Shown piece by piece: positions 29,336 through 40,997 of a DNA stretch of 64,000 nt. Position numbers and translations under genes: made by a program. Positions within the stretch are counted from its first letter, which is position 1. Each line of letters begins with the position of its first letter. Where the stretch lies: positions 174,420,516-174,484,515 of the forward strand of contig OX465281.1 of NCBI GenBank assembly GCA_949987705.1. The letters run 5' to 3'. The stretch is from Thereva unica (taxonomy: Eukaryota; Arthropoda; Insecta; Diptera; Therevidae). The notes beneath the pieces are model-generated. The model worked only from the letters and a program-made list of their open reading frames with translations. It was not told where the DNA came from and did no database searches.

Positions 29336-29732
29336 CTGGAAGTACATAATTGCATTGCGTTGCATGAATGGGTTGACAGATCAAGTTTACGCTGAATATT
29401 TCAATGATGGCAGACCTTTTAATGCGGCACTACCTTCAATGCATCGCAATGCAATGTAGCAGTTGTTTAACTTTTAACTTTTACGCATACAACGCATTCA
29501 ATACTCTATCAGATTGGTCTTGTTTTTTTCTGCAAAAATTTTATTAGCTCGGATTAACTCAGTAATATATTAAAAATTGAATTTGATGACACAAATTCAA
29601 CATGAATTCAAATTTCAAAACGCATTTAAGTGCCGACACGCAACGCCTTAATATCTCAAATGTAATGTAACGCGTTGCAGTAAGATCCACTCAAGTATTG
29701 CAATGGAATGCAACGCAATTATGTACTTCCAG
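29336..29732. mobile_element. MITE, about 397 bp
   Basis: Ends CTGGAAGTACATAATTGC and its complement ending at 29732, with GCAACGCAA/TTGCGTTGC words repeated inwards. A flanking duplication is unclear. Confidence 0.6.
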
Positions 29733-29745
29733 CTTTAGATACAAA

Positions 29746-30756
29746 ACTACAGAAAGGCCTTCGCCGATTTAAAAGGTAGTGAAATTCGTTTTGTGTGAGT
29801 GCCCACGCTTTGGTAGTTGTCTGTACACTACAAGCGAAATCGAATCAGCTGATCCCCTTGAATTTTGCCTTGGTTTAGTTAAATAAACAAAGAAATTCCA
29901 GCACACAAAATTTATATTATTTGAACTATTTATCACAGGGATTCACATATTTATTAATGTAAATATCTAATAAATGTGTTTATTAACTATTTTATTTAGC
30001 ACATTCACCTGAAGAACGATTTTTCTCGCGCAAATTTCGATTTATTCTTACATTCGCAAACTGCACACTTCATTGTTCTTGTTTTCACAGAAAACTCACT
30101 CGCTAGAACTTTAATTACACTTTCAACTATTCTTTATACGTTCTTTTTTATTTATGCTAGTTTTGATATTATAATTTCGGATAACTTTATAAAAAAAAAA
30201 CTAGTCTTAAAAAAGTATTCCACCGAACGCGGGAACACAAGCAGCTAACTAACCCAATTTGACAGTTAAGAGACCCCCAGATTTTACTACGCTCACATAC
30301 AGGGATTATACAGTTACATGACTAACCGAAAGCAAACCAAACTTAACTCGATCTGAGTTTCGATTTTCGGTTGAGTGTTTGAACATGAATTTTTAGTTGT
30401 CATTTCGATTTGGTTAAATGTCAGTTCGTCGTATTAAACATTCTATAAATGTGTTTATTTGTATATTTTTTGCCTTCTAACAGTTTTAACACGTTCTTTT
30501 CTTTAATAATGTCCTAAAAAAAACCCTTTATTTCAATCTCTATTTTGGGTTCATTTTACAGTCGTTAGTTATATGATACTCCGATCGAAAATTGTACTCA
30601 ACCAAGCAAAAACTTGTGAACTCACTCAGAACACGTTCGGCACAATTTTTGCGGTCGGTCGCTGGTTATATGACACAAACCGAACCGAAAATTGAACTCA
30701 GATCGTGTTGAGTGTGTCATTTAACCTTGGTAACACACGAAGGCCTTTCCTGTAGT
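29746..30756. mobile_element. MITE-like element, about 1 kb, with inner inverted repeats
   Basis: Ends ACTACAGAAAGGCCTTCG (29746) and CGAAGGCCTTTCCTGTAGT (30756) are inverted. Inside, 30314-30370 and 30670-30715 share GATCTGAGTT and TTTCGGTT words in inverted order, suggesting a further nested element. Confidence 0.5.
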
Positions 30757-30943
30757 TCTCTAGTCTAAGGTTAGACCAAATAGCTTATTTTGACAGGTTT
30801 TAAATTTCACCTCGGAGTTTCCGACATTTATTAGTGAAACAGTAAAGTGTAAACAATTTTCTTGCCGGGTGCGCTATTTTTTAAAATTTACTAAATTTAC
30901 TGCAAAAGTTGAAGGTTTATTGCATATTTTTAGTAAAGTATTA

Positions 30944-31954
30944 ATGGCTTTAGTAAGTATGAATTGTATAAACTAGTGTAGGACGGCAGAAGTTCAGGAA
31001 ATTGAAGTGATGAATTCTTAATCTTATTAAGTTCTTGAAGATTCGCGCTAAATTTTTTAAAGATGCTGAAGAAACAATTATTATATGGAAATAATGTATT
31101 TTATATTTAGGTGTTAAGGATTAGTTTCATGCACACAGAATACACATTAATAACGATTTTTGCTAAGCAAATTTTATTATACGTTTTACATTTAAAAGTA
31201 GTTTTTTTACTTATATTCATGCTATTTGATAACAAATGAGACGTTTCTTAAGTGAAAGACAATTTATTCATTGCAAAATATCCTAACTTCTTCTATTAAT
31301 TATTTGTCTGCATCGTCTGTAGGAACAAAATGGTGTCTCAAAGAGGAATTCTTCTGAATCGGACGATTCACAGGTACATAATTGTATTTTATATTTTCGA
31401 TATTATCGATTAAAATATGCCATTATAGATATTGCCGTACCCACAATTAGCAAATACAGGAACGACATTCACTCATACAAATGCTACCGCAGCATCCACT
31501 CCTCTTATCCCAACTAGCATAATCATTGCATCCCATAGCACCAAATCTACAGAAGCCAAGGCGGATATGTCATCAATTTCAGATGTAGCTGAAACTTCCA
31601 TTTTACGACCACGGTCATCATTTTCAATTTCGGCATCGACAAGTTCTACGCCAGTCCCCAAAAGAGGCCTTCCAAAAAAGGCCGCAGCTGTAAAAAAAAC
31701 TAAAGTGGTCAAGGTTTGTATTAATATTTTTCTAAATAATTTTGCCGTTATCACAAATTATTAATATTTTCTAGAAACCATCAAACAGCATTTTTGTTGG
31801 TCGAGATTTTGCAACGCTACAGAAAGGAACATTTGACGCATTAAAAAGGCAGAATGAACTTTTGGAATCTCTTTTAAATACAGCTATGGATCAAAGGAAT
31901 ATTATGAAAGATATTAGGGATGAAGTTATGAAGAGACAGGAAGCTCTCCCATAA
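30944..31954 (+). CDS. Candidate four-exon gene, small coiled-coil protein of unknown function
   Basis: Predicted exons 30944-30952, 31323-31373, 31429-31713 and 31775-31954 give 174 aa. Every junction is phase 0 with good signals: GTAAGT...CTGTAG, GTACAT...TTATAG, GTTTGT...TTCTAG. The middle exon is Ser/Thr/Ala-rich and ends in a basic stretch (PKKAAAVKKTKVVK). The last exon reads 'FVGRDFATLQKGTFDALKRQ' then a coiled coil ('NELLESLLNTAMDQRNIMKDI'). An AATAAA lies 93 bp after the stop. I do not recognise the family. It is not repeated elsewhere in the window, so it may be a host gene, but it could be the accessory gene of an unseen transposon. The 9-bp first coding exon is the weakest part. 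Confidence 0.5.
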
Positions 31955-32561
31955 CCATAATTGTTGCAAATTGAATGTAAAATTCACATTATCTGAGATA
32001 TCCTTAATAGGACATCGTAATATTTAAGATGATTTCATTCGCCCATAATAAAAAGCAGCGACGAGTAATTTAGTGAAATAAGTCGCATTTGATATAGGTA
32101 TTTAGTTTCTTTGTAATTGTCAATGCTCTTCCTAGTACTTTCCTTTTGCCCTTAGTTTTTCTTGTTTATAAAAAATCAAAAGTACACATTTTTCGACGTA
32201 ACCCGTAAAGTAGATGTAACGGAGATTTAACGTAGACCTACGGAGATTCACAGAACCTGTCGATCTACGTACAACTGCATTTTTACGTGTACATGTGTAT
32301 GGTATGGACTCAAGCAACTGGAAGAGCGTTTTACTGAAACGAAAAAAAACTGCGAAACAGCAGTCTACAATAACGGTTAAATATAGTGGAGTAAGCTGAA
32401 AATTTATCACGGTAGTAGTCAGACAAACGAAAGTTACTTTTGTAATGTGCAGGCTTTCCAGTTAACTTTGGCCTCTTTAAGTACATCGGGCTTGCTCATG
32501 GTTGGCGCGAGAATTGAAAAGCGGAATAATAGTTCGCCAACTATGATACGCCTGAATTTTT
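31955..32561. other. Spacer with a hairpin-rich segment, no gene seen
   Basis: Around 32195-32290 words of the type CGTAGA/TCTACG recur in both orientations, perhaps a small MITE. Nothing else is recognised. Confidence 0.3.
32047..32052 (+). terminator. Possible poly(A) signal of the four-exon gene
   Basis: AATAAA 93 bases after the TAA. It is suggestive only, since the region is AT-rich. Confidence 0.35.
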
Positions 32562-32897
32562 GAAGTGGAAACTTTAGCCGCGTTGGGCACTTTTTGATAG
32601 GGGAAAATGTTATGGGTTCGCGTCACCGACATGCTCATGACTGGCGCACGCGCTCAATCGATTATAATCAAAAACTTTTTGATTTTGTATAAAAAAATAA
32701 ATCTGAGCGCCTACTATTATTCAATTAAGTATCGAAAATGAAAATATAAAACCAGTCATTTTGACTGATGTGTTAAATATCTGTCTTCCAAATTTGTTTG
32801 GATCCTTGATCCTGAAGATGTAACACCTCTAAATGCTTCAGAAACAGATAAACATCATAAAAGATCAACAAGTCATCGAGAGGATCTAACGTTAGAA

Positions 32898-34297
32898 TTG
32901 AAAATGTTACAAAACAATACACTACAAACGGTCACCAAAACTTTTCTAGAATTCATCTCCAACAAGAAAGGATTATCGATATTTTCATTCAATTGTCAAA
33001 GTTTGCATGCGCATGTAGCTGATCTAAAAAATGATGCTATCGTAAAAAAGTCAAATGTTCTGCTTTTGTCAGAAGCTCGTATGCAAAACGAAGAACCACT
33101 TGATGTTCCGAATTTCAACTTTGTTGTAAGTTATAAAAGACCCGAAGTTCCAGCAGCAGGAGTAGCTATTTATCACAATACTCAAGATACGTCACACTTC
33201 ATTACTTCATATATGGACATACATACTAAATTCACTAGAAGCAAAGCCTTCTATATTTACAAGCCATGCTGCATGTGTGTGTTTGTGGTTGTATGAAGTC
33301 CCAACCAAAATTCGTGGTGTCAAAATCCCATTAAAATCAAAGGGAAAGAAGTTTTCGTGCCGCGGAAAGTGCTGTTGCGAGTGTGGTTTTGTGATTGCCA
33401 AATATTTATATAAATTTATTTTTAGCAGTAGTTTCCTCCACTTACGGCTTTTACTTGGTGTGACGGCATGATATTTGAAATAATATCCATTAAGGAAGAA
33501 AGTCAGGGATGCAATTATACTTATTTTTTACATTAACGCAACTTTGTAATATGTAGTAAATAAATGTTGCAATTAATGACCATAATTTTTGTTTTTAATT
33601 GGTTCTTCTTCTTTGATCTGTTAGCTGGCGGTCCGAGCGGGACGTCCCCGCAACGGATACGCTGCTGTCGGTGCCGCTGGGTCCCGAACTCTATTCACGA
33701 TTCGCTTCCATTCTTCTCGGTACCGCACTCCACACAGTTTGACAGCTAAATTGAAGTCCTATTATGCTTTCATTGTGAGTGTGAGATATCTTTGTGCATG
33801 GCTTGTAAATATAGAAGGCTTTGACTAGAAGCATTGGTGTTAATGTTTCTGATATAGGCGAAATATGCGTTGCTCGTTGCAGTTCCGAGAATGGGCAATA
33901 CATATTAATGGTTGCCGTTTATATTTCGCCTGGAAAATCTATGAGACAGATACAACAATTTTTATTCGAAAATTTGATGATTTATACAAAAGAAGGTTCT
34001 GAAATTCTCGAAAAAAGAATCGGCGAAAAATATGATAATGTACCGATGATTTTAAGTGGAGATTTCAATATTAACTTTGCAGATGATAAAAATCTACCAT
34101 TAATTGAATTTTTAAATGCAACACTTAATTTAAATATGTCCAATGATCGGAAACTTAGTACTACCAAATATAAAACGACGATCGATACGGTTTTTACGCG
34201 ATACTTAGATAAATTTGAATCAAACATTTTCATTTCTTACTTTAGTTACCATAACCCGATTGTATCTTTTTTACCTTTATATTTTCAGACGATGTAG
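32898..34297 (+). pseudogene. Helentron-type EEP endonuclease, interrupted
   Basis: The two exposed pieces together show the endonuclease/exonuclease/phosphatase order: 'FSFNCQSLHAH' (N), 'LLLSEARM' (E), 'GVAIYHNT', 'VAVYISPGKS' (Y), 'ILSGDFNINF' (D,N), 'KTTIDTVFTRYL' (D) and 'SYHNPIVSF' (H). The usual SDH triad reads SYH. A 582-bp hAT-like MITE at 33242-33823, with an 8-bp duplication, splits it after the 'HTKFTR' segment. The upstream helicase/Rep parts are missing, so this is a dead fragment. Confidence 0.65.
33242..33823. mobile_element. hAT-like MITE, 582 bp
   Basis: Perfect 28-bp inverted ends starting CAAAGCCTTC, flanked by the 8-bp duplication ACTAGAAG (33234-33241, 33824-33831). End sequence CAAAG and an 8-bp duplication fit hAT elements. 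It has no coding potential. Confidence 0.88.
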
Positions 34298-35259
34298 GGA
34301 TAGTTTCAGCCCTTTACTATTATCCCTTATCATAAAATTTGCTTTGTTATAAATCAACCACTTTTGAATATAAATATTGCAAAAAATTTATTTTATTAGG
34401 TTGTTTTTTATTATAATTAAAATTATCGCGAAAATCCTTAAAAAAGGGAGTTTTTAAGCATATTTAAATGTGACATGCATATTTTAAGACTGTGGGACCC
34501 CGATTTTCGTAATCAGCGACCCAACAAACATATCAGGAACGATTTTCACAACAGTGTAATGTTTTGACATAAACGATTCGTCGATTTGTTGCAAGTTACA
34601 AAAATTGTAATTTAAAAAGGGGAAAGGTCCAGCACATCTCACCAAAGGGGAAGTGGATGCCAATTTAAAACAAAAGCACCTCACACATTTAATTCACCAC
34701 TCCCTTTTGGTACATACGGTTTTAACAGCTTCGGTTTTATCAATTGAAGCGTGCAAAAAGTATTTTATATTGGAGCCAATAACAAAATAAACGTAAGAAA
34801 GATGTATTGTTCATTTCTACTTTCATTTTTTCATATTTGTTTACATCGTTTGGCATCTTAAGAAAGTCTCAAGTGTTTATACCGTAACTTCCCGGCAGTG
34901 CTACATGTTTGGCCACGCCAAAAGCAGATCCACTTGCTCAGATTGCGCCGAAAATTTTTGTCGTATATGCCGCTTCCAACATGTCAGTCAACTCCAAAGT
35001 GTCCGCGGCATAAGCCCGGCCAGCGAGCAAACCACAAGAAAAATCTCAAATAATTCACCTCTACATAATGGTGAATTTGTATTCCTATAATGAGATAAAG
35101 CAAAGTCTGGGCGACAACGTAGCTAACATGCCAGAAAATTTTTGCAATAAGGCAGAGTGTATTTTGACTGTTGCACACACCGCCCCGAGTTTCTTCGTCT
35201 CTTGTCTCTTCGTCCGCCCCATTTCCCATCGTTATACGAAAGTTCTGACGATTTTTCAT
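34298..35259. other. Spacer with a Cys-rich coding scrap
   Basis: 34899-34986 (+) reads 'CYMFGHAKSRSTCSDCAENFC' and then RICRFQH, a Cys/His pattern reminiscent of piggyBac C-terminal fingers, but too short to assign. The rest shows no gene. Confidence 0.25.
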
Positions 35260-35272
35260 GTGTGAGAGCGTT

Positions 35273-35583
35273 TGTTTTTATTATAAGGAGTGAGGGGGCA
35301 GCCCATGTGGTGAACACTGCGGCCAAGTTAGGCCTATTGTGTACGTACCCCACTAGCGGAACAGACTATCGGCCTTCCGAATGAAGGCAAGAAGGTCTTT
35401 AATTGATGTACACCGGACTTGGGCAGGGCTCACGAACTCTCTGATAAACGTTCTTCTTCTAAGCCAGATCGGAGCAGAACATTCACAAAGAATGTGTGTG
35501 GAAGTTTCGTCGCCTTGCAAGCAGAGTCGGGATTCTGTCTCTTGAGACAGACCTAGGTTGTGGAGGTGGTACCGCAGTCCGCA
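35273..35583 (-). mobile_element. I-like LINE, short 5'-truncated copy with perfect target duplication
   Basis: Reverse copy of the last 0.3 kb of the LINE at 21731-22640. It is flanked by a perfect 13-bp duplication GTGTGAGAGCGTT (35260-35272, 35584-35596), the signature of target-primed insertion. Confidence 0.9.
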
Positions 35584-35698
35584 GTGTGAGAGCGTTACGC
35601 GAATGAAATTGATTCATTTTCATGTAAATTATTTTAAGCAAACGTCCCTAAAGTTTTACTTCAAAAACGGTGCGGGGACTGAAAAACAGAATCATATA

Positions 35699-35911
35699 CC
35701 TAGTTTATAGCAGAAAAATTAAATCGATTTAGCTCAAAGTTACATCCAAATTTCGAATTAGCGTATAAACGGGTATTAAGCACATTCTTATAACTATGGC
35801 TTAAACCGAAATATTTCGGTTTAACGCATAATTCGAATTACCTCGTTTATAGGGTAAACAATTTTGGATGATCCATAATTCGAATTAATTTTGGAGTAGC
35901 TATAAACTAGG
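35699..35911. mobile_element. Palindromic MITE, 213 bp, TA duplication
   Basis: Ends CCTAGTTTATAGC and its complement, flanked by TA on both sides. The centre has the near-perfect palindrome TTAAACCGAAATATTTCGGTTTAA. TA duplication suggests a Tc1/mariner-type parent. Confidence 0.7.
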
Positions 35912-35929
35912 TAATAGGTCCCGACAAAA

Positions 35930-36256
35930 CTAACATTTGTAAACAAAACAAAAATTGGCAGTTATAGGGACTGCCAATAGAAGTGAAAACTTAGAACTTA
36001 GATGTTGAAATTCGATTCTTTTGAAGTAATACAAAATTCTATATTTCTTGAAAGGACTAAATCTTTTTGATTGCAGTATTTTCATTAGGACATTAACCAA
36101 CTTATTAAAATATGTAGCACAAGTAACTGCGTCTTCATTAATAAGTGTACTTTTTTCTATAAAATTTAATGCTGCTGAATCTTCAACCGATATCTCAGAA
36201 TTATTTTTTAAATTATGTAATAATTGTAGCAATTTTGACCATCCTTTCATTAGCAC
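35930..36256 (-). pseudogene. Helitron_like_N (pre-HUH Rep) fragment
   Basis: The 108-codon frame reads 'WSKLLQLLHNL', 'LINEDAVTCATYFNKLVNVLM' and 'YYFKRIEFQH'. This matches the general pattern of the Helitron N-terminal region ('DPVTCARYF...', 'YFYRIEFQQRGSPH') immediately before the HUH nuclease motif. The frame breaks up just where the HUH motif should follow. Family recall is from memory; a profile search would settle it. Confidence 0.5.
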
Positions 36257-37678
36257 TTATTGTAAAAAAGATACAATCGGGTTATGGTAACTAAAGTAAG
36301 AAATGAAAATGTTTGATTCAAATTTATCTAAGTATCGCGTAAAAACCGTATCGATCGTCGTTTTATATTTGGTAGTACTAAGTTTCCGATCATTGGGCAT
36401 ATTTAAATTAAGTGTTGCATTTAAAAATTCAATTAATGGTAGATTTTTATCATCTGCAAAGTTAATATTGAAATCTCCACTTAAAATCATCGGTACATTA
36501 TCATATTTTTCGCCGATTCTTCTTTCGAGAATTTCAGAACCTTCTTTTGTATAAATCATCAAATTTTCGAATAAAAATTGTTGTATCTGTCTCATAGATT
36601 TTCCAGGCGAAATATAAACGGCAACCATTAATATGTATTGCCCATTCTCGGAACTGCAACGAGCAACGCATATTTCGCCTATATCAGAAACATTATGTGT
36701 GTTCGATGACTGCTTAAAAAGTTCAGAGCAGATCAGGGCGGCTCAATTGGGAGCGGCTGTCAAATTGATGTCAGAACAGAAAAAATCAGATAATAGCAAG
36801 AAGCTCAAAAACACCTTTCTGCTAAATTCTGCTCCAAATTCTATTTTAGAGGTTAGATACGAATGTCAATTGTAGACGAAGAAATATACACCAATAAAAA
36901 CAATTGAATAGCATCGAAATGTTATTTTTATAAAAATTAATGTGTATTTTTTAATATTTCCAAGTATTTTCCGAATAAATCATTCATAAATCAATTTTTT
37001 GATTTTCCCTGCTTTCAATTTGACAATTGTCAAAAGAAAAAGAAGAAGAAGAATTTGGCTGCTCTGCCTGCTCCTACAAATTTGGTGGAGCAGAAAAAGT
37101 GAGAATTCTCAACAAAGAGCACGCTCAAAAAACACAGAGCAAAGCAAATGGGAGCAGAAAAGATCTGTCAAAAGGTCTCAAAGAACGCAAATTGCTGATT
37201 TTTTCTGCTTAATCTTGAGCTGGAGCAGTCATCGAACACACCTATTAACACCAATGCCTCTAGTGAATTTAGTATGTATGTCCATATATGAAGTAATGAA
37301 GTGTGACGTATCTTGAGTATTGTGATAAATAGCTACTCCTGCTGCTGGAACTTCGGGTCTTTTATAACTTACAACAAAGTTGAAATTCGGAACATCAAGT
37401 GGTTCTTCGTTTTTCATACGAGTTTCGGACAAAAGCAGAACATTTGACTTTTTTACGATAGCATCATTTTTTAGATCAGCTGCATGCGCATGCAAACTTT
37501 GACAATTGAATGAAAATATCGATAATCTTTTCTTGTTGGAGATGAATTCTAGAAAAGTTTTGGTGACCGTTTGTAGTGTATTGTTTTGTAACCTTTTCAA
37601 TTCTAACGTTAGATCCTGTCGATGACTTGTTGATCTTTTATGATGTTTATCTGTTTCTGAAGCATTTAGAGGTGTTAC
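36257..37678 (-). mobile_element. Helentron-like fragment, copy 2 (endonuclease region), split by a MITE
   Basis: Endonuclease pieces at 37600-37244 and 36695-36257 on the minus strand, nearly identical to copy 1 (for example 'ILSGDFNINFADDKNLPL'). It is interrupted by a 548-bp MITE. Its 5' side is cut off by the LTR at 37679. Confidence 0.6.
36696..37243. mobile_element. MITE inside Helentron copy 2, 548 bp
   Basis: Inverted ends GTGTGTTCGATGACTGCT and its complement, flanked by ATTA (36692-36695, 37244-37247); the true duplication may be TTA. Superfamily is uncertain, Harbinger-like being possible. Confidence 0.65.
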
Positions 37679-37967
37679 TGTTGGGCTTCGTCCCCAACAA
37701 GTCTTATTTTATTTAAAAGTTCGATAACACTTTTTACAAGTTTTTATTTATTCAATTACTTTAATTGTTAACACTTTTAACACGTTTTTATTTATAAGTT
37801 TACTTATCAAATTAAGCCGTTATATCGATCCTTGACTTTTTTTATTTTATATTTGGTTTAAAACCGCGATGGATTTGTTTTCTTCTGTAACTTTTTATTT
37901 TTAGTTTTCAACTGACAACTAGTTAAAATTTTATTATTTTTTTTATTACTTAGCCTCAGTCGATTAT
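37679..37967 (-). repeat. 3' LTR of second gypsy family, distal part
   Basis: Part of the LTR beyond the Harbinger insertion, ending in ACA next to Helentron copy 2. The proximal part is 41230-41294, so the LTR without the insert is about 350 bp. Confidence 0.65.
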
Positions 37968-38177
37968 CCCCCCGATTCTAAATTATGACCAGTCATAAGT
38001 CATAATCTTTTGAGACACGTACTTGTGATTGAGACTATCAGCTGTTTTGGTATTCTAAGCAGCCGGTCTCAAGAAAAACGAAAAAAAATTCACCTCGTGT
38101 GGTGAAGTTATCATAAATTGTTTTGACATCGTGAGAAAACGTCAATTTGCTACGGAGAAAGTGAAAAAGAAGGAAAC

Positions 38178-39017
38178 ATGGAAAAAGGTATGATAAATTT
38201 GATGTAATTTAATTAATTTTACTTTTATATTTCGGCCAGTTAAGTCCCAAAGAACAACGCCACAGCAGCTGGAGATATATTTATCTTTCGTACAGAAGAA
38301 TCCAGAGATCCAAAGAAATAAAAATGATCCCCGAAATCCGACAAGAATGGAGGATTTGTGGAAAACCCTTGCTAGTCAACTGAATTCAGTTAAGGGGCCT
38401 TCACGTAGTGCCAAAAAATGGAAGGAGGTATGAGATTGCAGTTACTACTTCAATGTTTATTGTTTTGAATATTTCAGAGTTTGACACACTGGAAAAACCA
38501 GCTCCGGTCAAGAGCGAGGAAGCATAAAGCTGACAAAATTGCCACTGGAGGAGGACCATCAAGGATGGATGAGTTAAACTCGTTCGAGGAGAGAGCCATC
38601 GATACATTGGGCGGCGTTGTCATTGATGGGCTAAACACTCTTCCAACACTTGGCACGGAAGAATTTGTAAAAACATATTCCTTAATAAATAACTTAAATA
38701 AACGCTTATTTTTTCAGGAGGATGAAATGTATCTAATAGAGAACGATCCAGGAAACATCCCGAGCTCCGTCGTTACATTATCTCCAACACTAGGCGAAAC
38801 CGCAAGAAATGCCTCCCTGGCTCCTGAGACAGTCTCAATTCCAGGTAGCAAGAGAACGCAGGAAACGATGTTCAACCAAGTGTTGGAGATGATGCAACGC
38901 CGTGACCAGCGAGATGCTGATTTCCAGAGGGAGGTGTTGAATAATCAGGTGCTGCAACTTCAAGCAACCAATGCTGTTATAGCAGCCCTGAAACATCTTC
39001 CCGGACGTTCGGAATAA
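38178..39017 (+). CDS. Myb/SANT-like Harbinger accessory protein, three or four exons
   Basis: Predicted exons 38178-38187, 38240-38427 and 38478-39017 (245 aa). Introns are GTATGA...GGCCAG (52 bp) and GTATGA...TTTCAG (50 bp). The N-terminal part ('QRTTPQQLEIYLSFVQKNPEIQ', a 22-residue region abbreviated here to its ends QRTTPQQ and KNPEIQ; 'EDLWKTLASQLNS'; 'KWKESLTHWKNQLRSRARKH') fits the Myb/SANT-like domain with its three aromatic positions. The C-terminus is a coiled coil ('MMQRRDQRDADFQREVLNNQ'). Inside exon 3, 38667-38717 has intron-like ends (GTAAAA...TTTCAG), is 51 bp and in phase 0, so removal or retention both keep the frame. It lies tail to tail with the transposase. Confidence 0.75.
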
Positions 39018-39603
39018 TTGTAAACGATACGCTTATACAAAATTATCGAAAATGTAAAGTTTTTTCTTTCAGATTGGATTTATCCATACCTTCCTGCTGC
39101 AACGAGTTTGGGACTCGTTTGGGACGTTTGGGACGATTCGCTTCCAGGCTCTTTTATCTACTTTTTGGCTTTCTCCTGTGTCAATTTTATGAGACATATC
39201 GTTGTCCACAAATTCTCCGTTTTATTAGGATTTGTGGGATCATTTTTGTTATTGTTAAGTCAATTTATGAATTGTTTCTGTTTAAGTTTTTTATTATTTC
39301 ATAATTTTTTTGATGTTTTTTTCCGTTTCGTTCATTATTTTTGTAACTGAATTTATTTAATGTTTTATTTTTCTGTTATATGAATTGTTTTTGTTCATGT
39401 TTTTTATTGTTAAGTGAATTTTTTTAATATTTTTTCTATTGTTACTTTGTGAATTATTTTTTTAACTGAATTAATTTTCTTTCTATGATATGAATTCTTT
39501 TTGTTTATGTATTTTATAGATGATGTATTAATTTTGTTTCTGTGATATGAATTGTTTTTGTTTATGTTTTTTATAAATGAATAAAAGACTGATAATTTAT
39601 AAT

Positions 39604-40997
39604 TCATAGTGTATTTATATATAATTGCCTTAACCTACGCCCTTCTTCCAAGTATTCCCTCTGAGAAACTTCTACTCTTACGTTTACATCTTCTTCCACA
39701 TCATGATACAATGGGTAGTCTTCCTCGTCTAAAGAAATAATCCCATGAGAACGAAGAATATTGTGCAATATGGCACAGGCATACACAATGTATCCAACTT
39801 TCTCATGGGAGTAATGCAGTGTTCGGTGCTTGTGAAGACACCTAAAGGTAAAGACAACCGAAAATAAGTCGTATTTACAGTTAATATAAATAACTTTACC
39901 TGAATCTTGATTTTAATACCCCAAACGCTCTTTCTATAACGTTACGAGCCCGTATATGTCTTTCATTAAAAGTAACTTCTTTCGAGGTAGAAGGTTCCGC
40001 AAAAGGGGTCAACAGCCAAGGCTCGAGAGGATAGCCTGAATCACCAAGCAGCCATGTGAACTGATGGGGTTCATGTTTGCTCATCAGACTCATTCGGACT
40101 GGCGAGGTAGTCCAAATGCCCGCATCATGGCAAGAGCCAGGGAATTTGGCATTAATGTGGATGAAACGTAACTCAGAGTCGCATATCTCAAATTATTTAA
40201 AAATTAAAAATAGCATATGCTGAAACTATGTAAATAATTTATGGAGCTTACGGCCTCCACATTGATGCTGTAGTATCCTTTTCGGTTCATATATAAATGA
40301 GCCGGCGTCTCCGGATCATTGATTGGAGGCGACACTATACTAATGTGAGTGCAGTCTATTGCACCCACAGCTCCTTTAATAAGAAATTTGGTGTAGAATC
40401 TGAATAACGAGATATTTAGTACCATTACGGTTACGTATAACATAATATTTACCCCGTTTTAACATCCAGAATTTCTTCCGCCGTCTGAGGAAAGTAAATT
40501 TCGTTGCCCTTTCTTCGTACCAGAAGTTTTGACATATGGGTTATACTGCGAGACACTGAAGCCTGGCTCAGAGCTGCAGGATAACTGCCACCAACGCACT
40601 TCTGGTACGATCCATGAGCCAGAAAGTATAGAAAGGACATAAACTTTAAAATAAAAATAAGGAAACTATTCAGTTTAATTCACTTTGTATTCACTGTTAA
40701 ACTTACGCGAACAGTAAAAGGCAATTTAGTAGGTTGCCTGTCATGCATTTGTAATTCCGCCATCAAATCTAAACATATAAATTTCGGGAGGCGGAAATAT
40801 TTTCTGAATACGCTTTCTTCAATTGAGAACGGGTCCATGCTATCACGAAGATTTCTCAAAATTCTTCTTCGCTCCAATCTGAAAAGCAAACAAATAAACT
40901 TCGTAGTATTATACTTTTACAGAATGGAAAAGCATATTTACCTTTCCCGTCGCCTCTCAATTCCAAATGCTACCTCCACCATTAATAATTCAGCCAT
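39604..40997 (-). CDS. PIF/Harbinger transposase, six exons
   Basis: Predicted exons on the minus strand: 40997-40942, 40878-40707, 40643-40453, 40399-40252, 40186-39900 and 39841-39604, giving 363 aa with all five introns (53-65 bp, GT-AG) keeping frame. Catalytic positions are GAIDCTH (D), GDSGYPLEPW (D) and ERAFGVLKSRFR (E). Splicing restores 'FYTKFLIKGAVGAIDCTH' and 'EAICDSELRFIHINAKFPGS', both typical of the family, and the C-terminal 'ACAILHNIL' helix. It has no visible defect. It works with the Myb-like protein encoded at 38178-39017 to mobilise the element; that pairing is known for the superfamily and inferred here. Confidence 0.85.

Larger units (their letters stand above)
32562..34297 (+). 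mobile_element. Helentron-like fragment, copy 1 (endonuclease region), split by a hAT MITE
   Basis: Begins where similarity to copy 3 begins (GAAGTGRAAACT) and covers upstream sequence plus an endonuclease-like frame in two parts (32898-33241, 33824-34297). Related sequence is at 35930-37678 (minus) and 43021-43680. Assignment to Helentron (Helitron-2) elements rests on the resemblance to the C-terminal endonuclease those elements carry and on a Rep-like fragment next to copy 2. Confidence 0.6.

Noticed and set aside
34899..34986. Cys-rich scrap as a piggyBac transposase
   Set aside because: Fewer than 30 residues match the pattern and no DDD core lies nearby; kept only as a low-confidence note.
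35068..35384. Small plus-strand frames near 35.1-35.4 kb
   Set aside because: They cross the inserted LINE tail and its target duplication, so they cannot be one gene.
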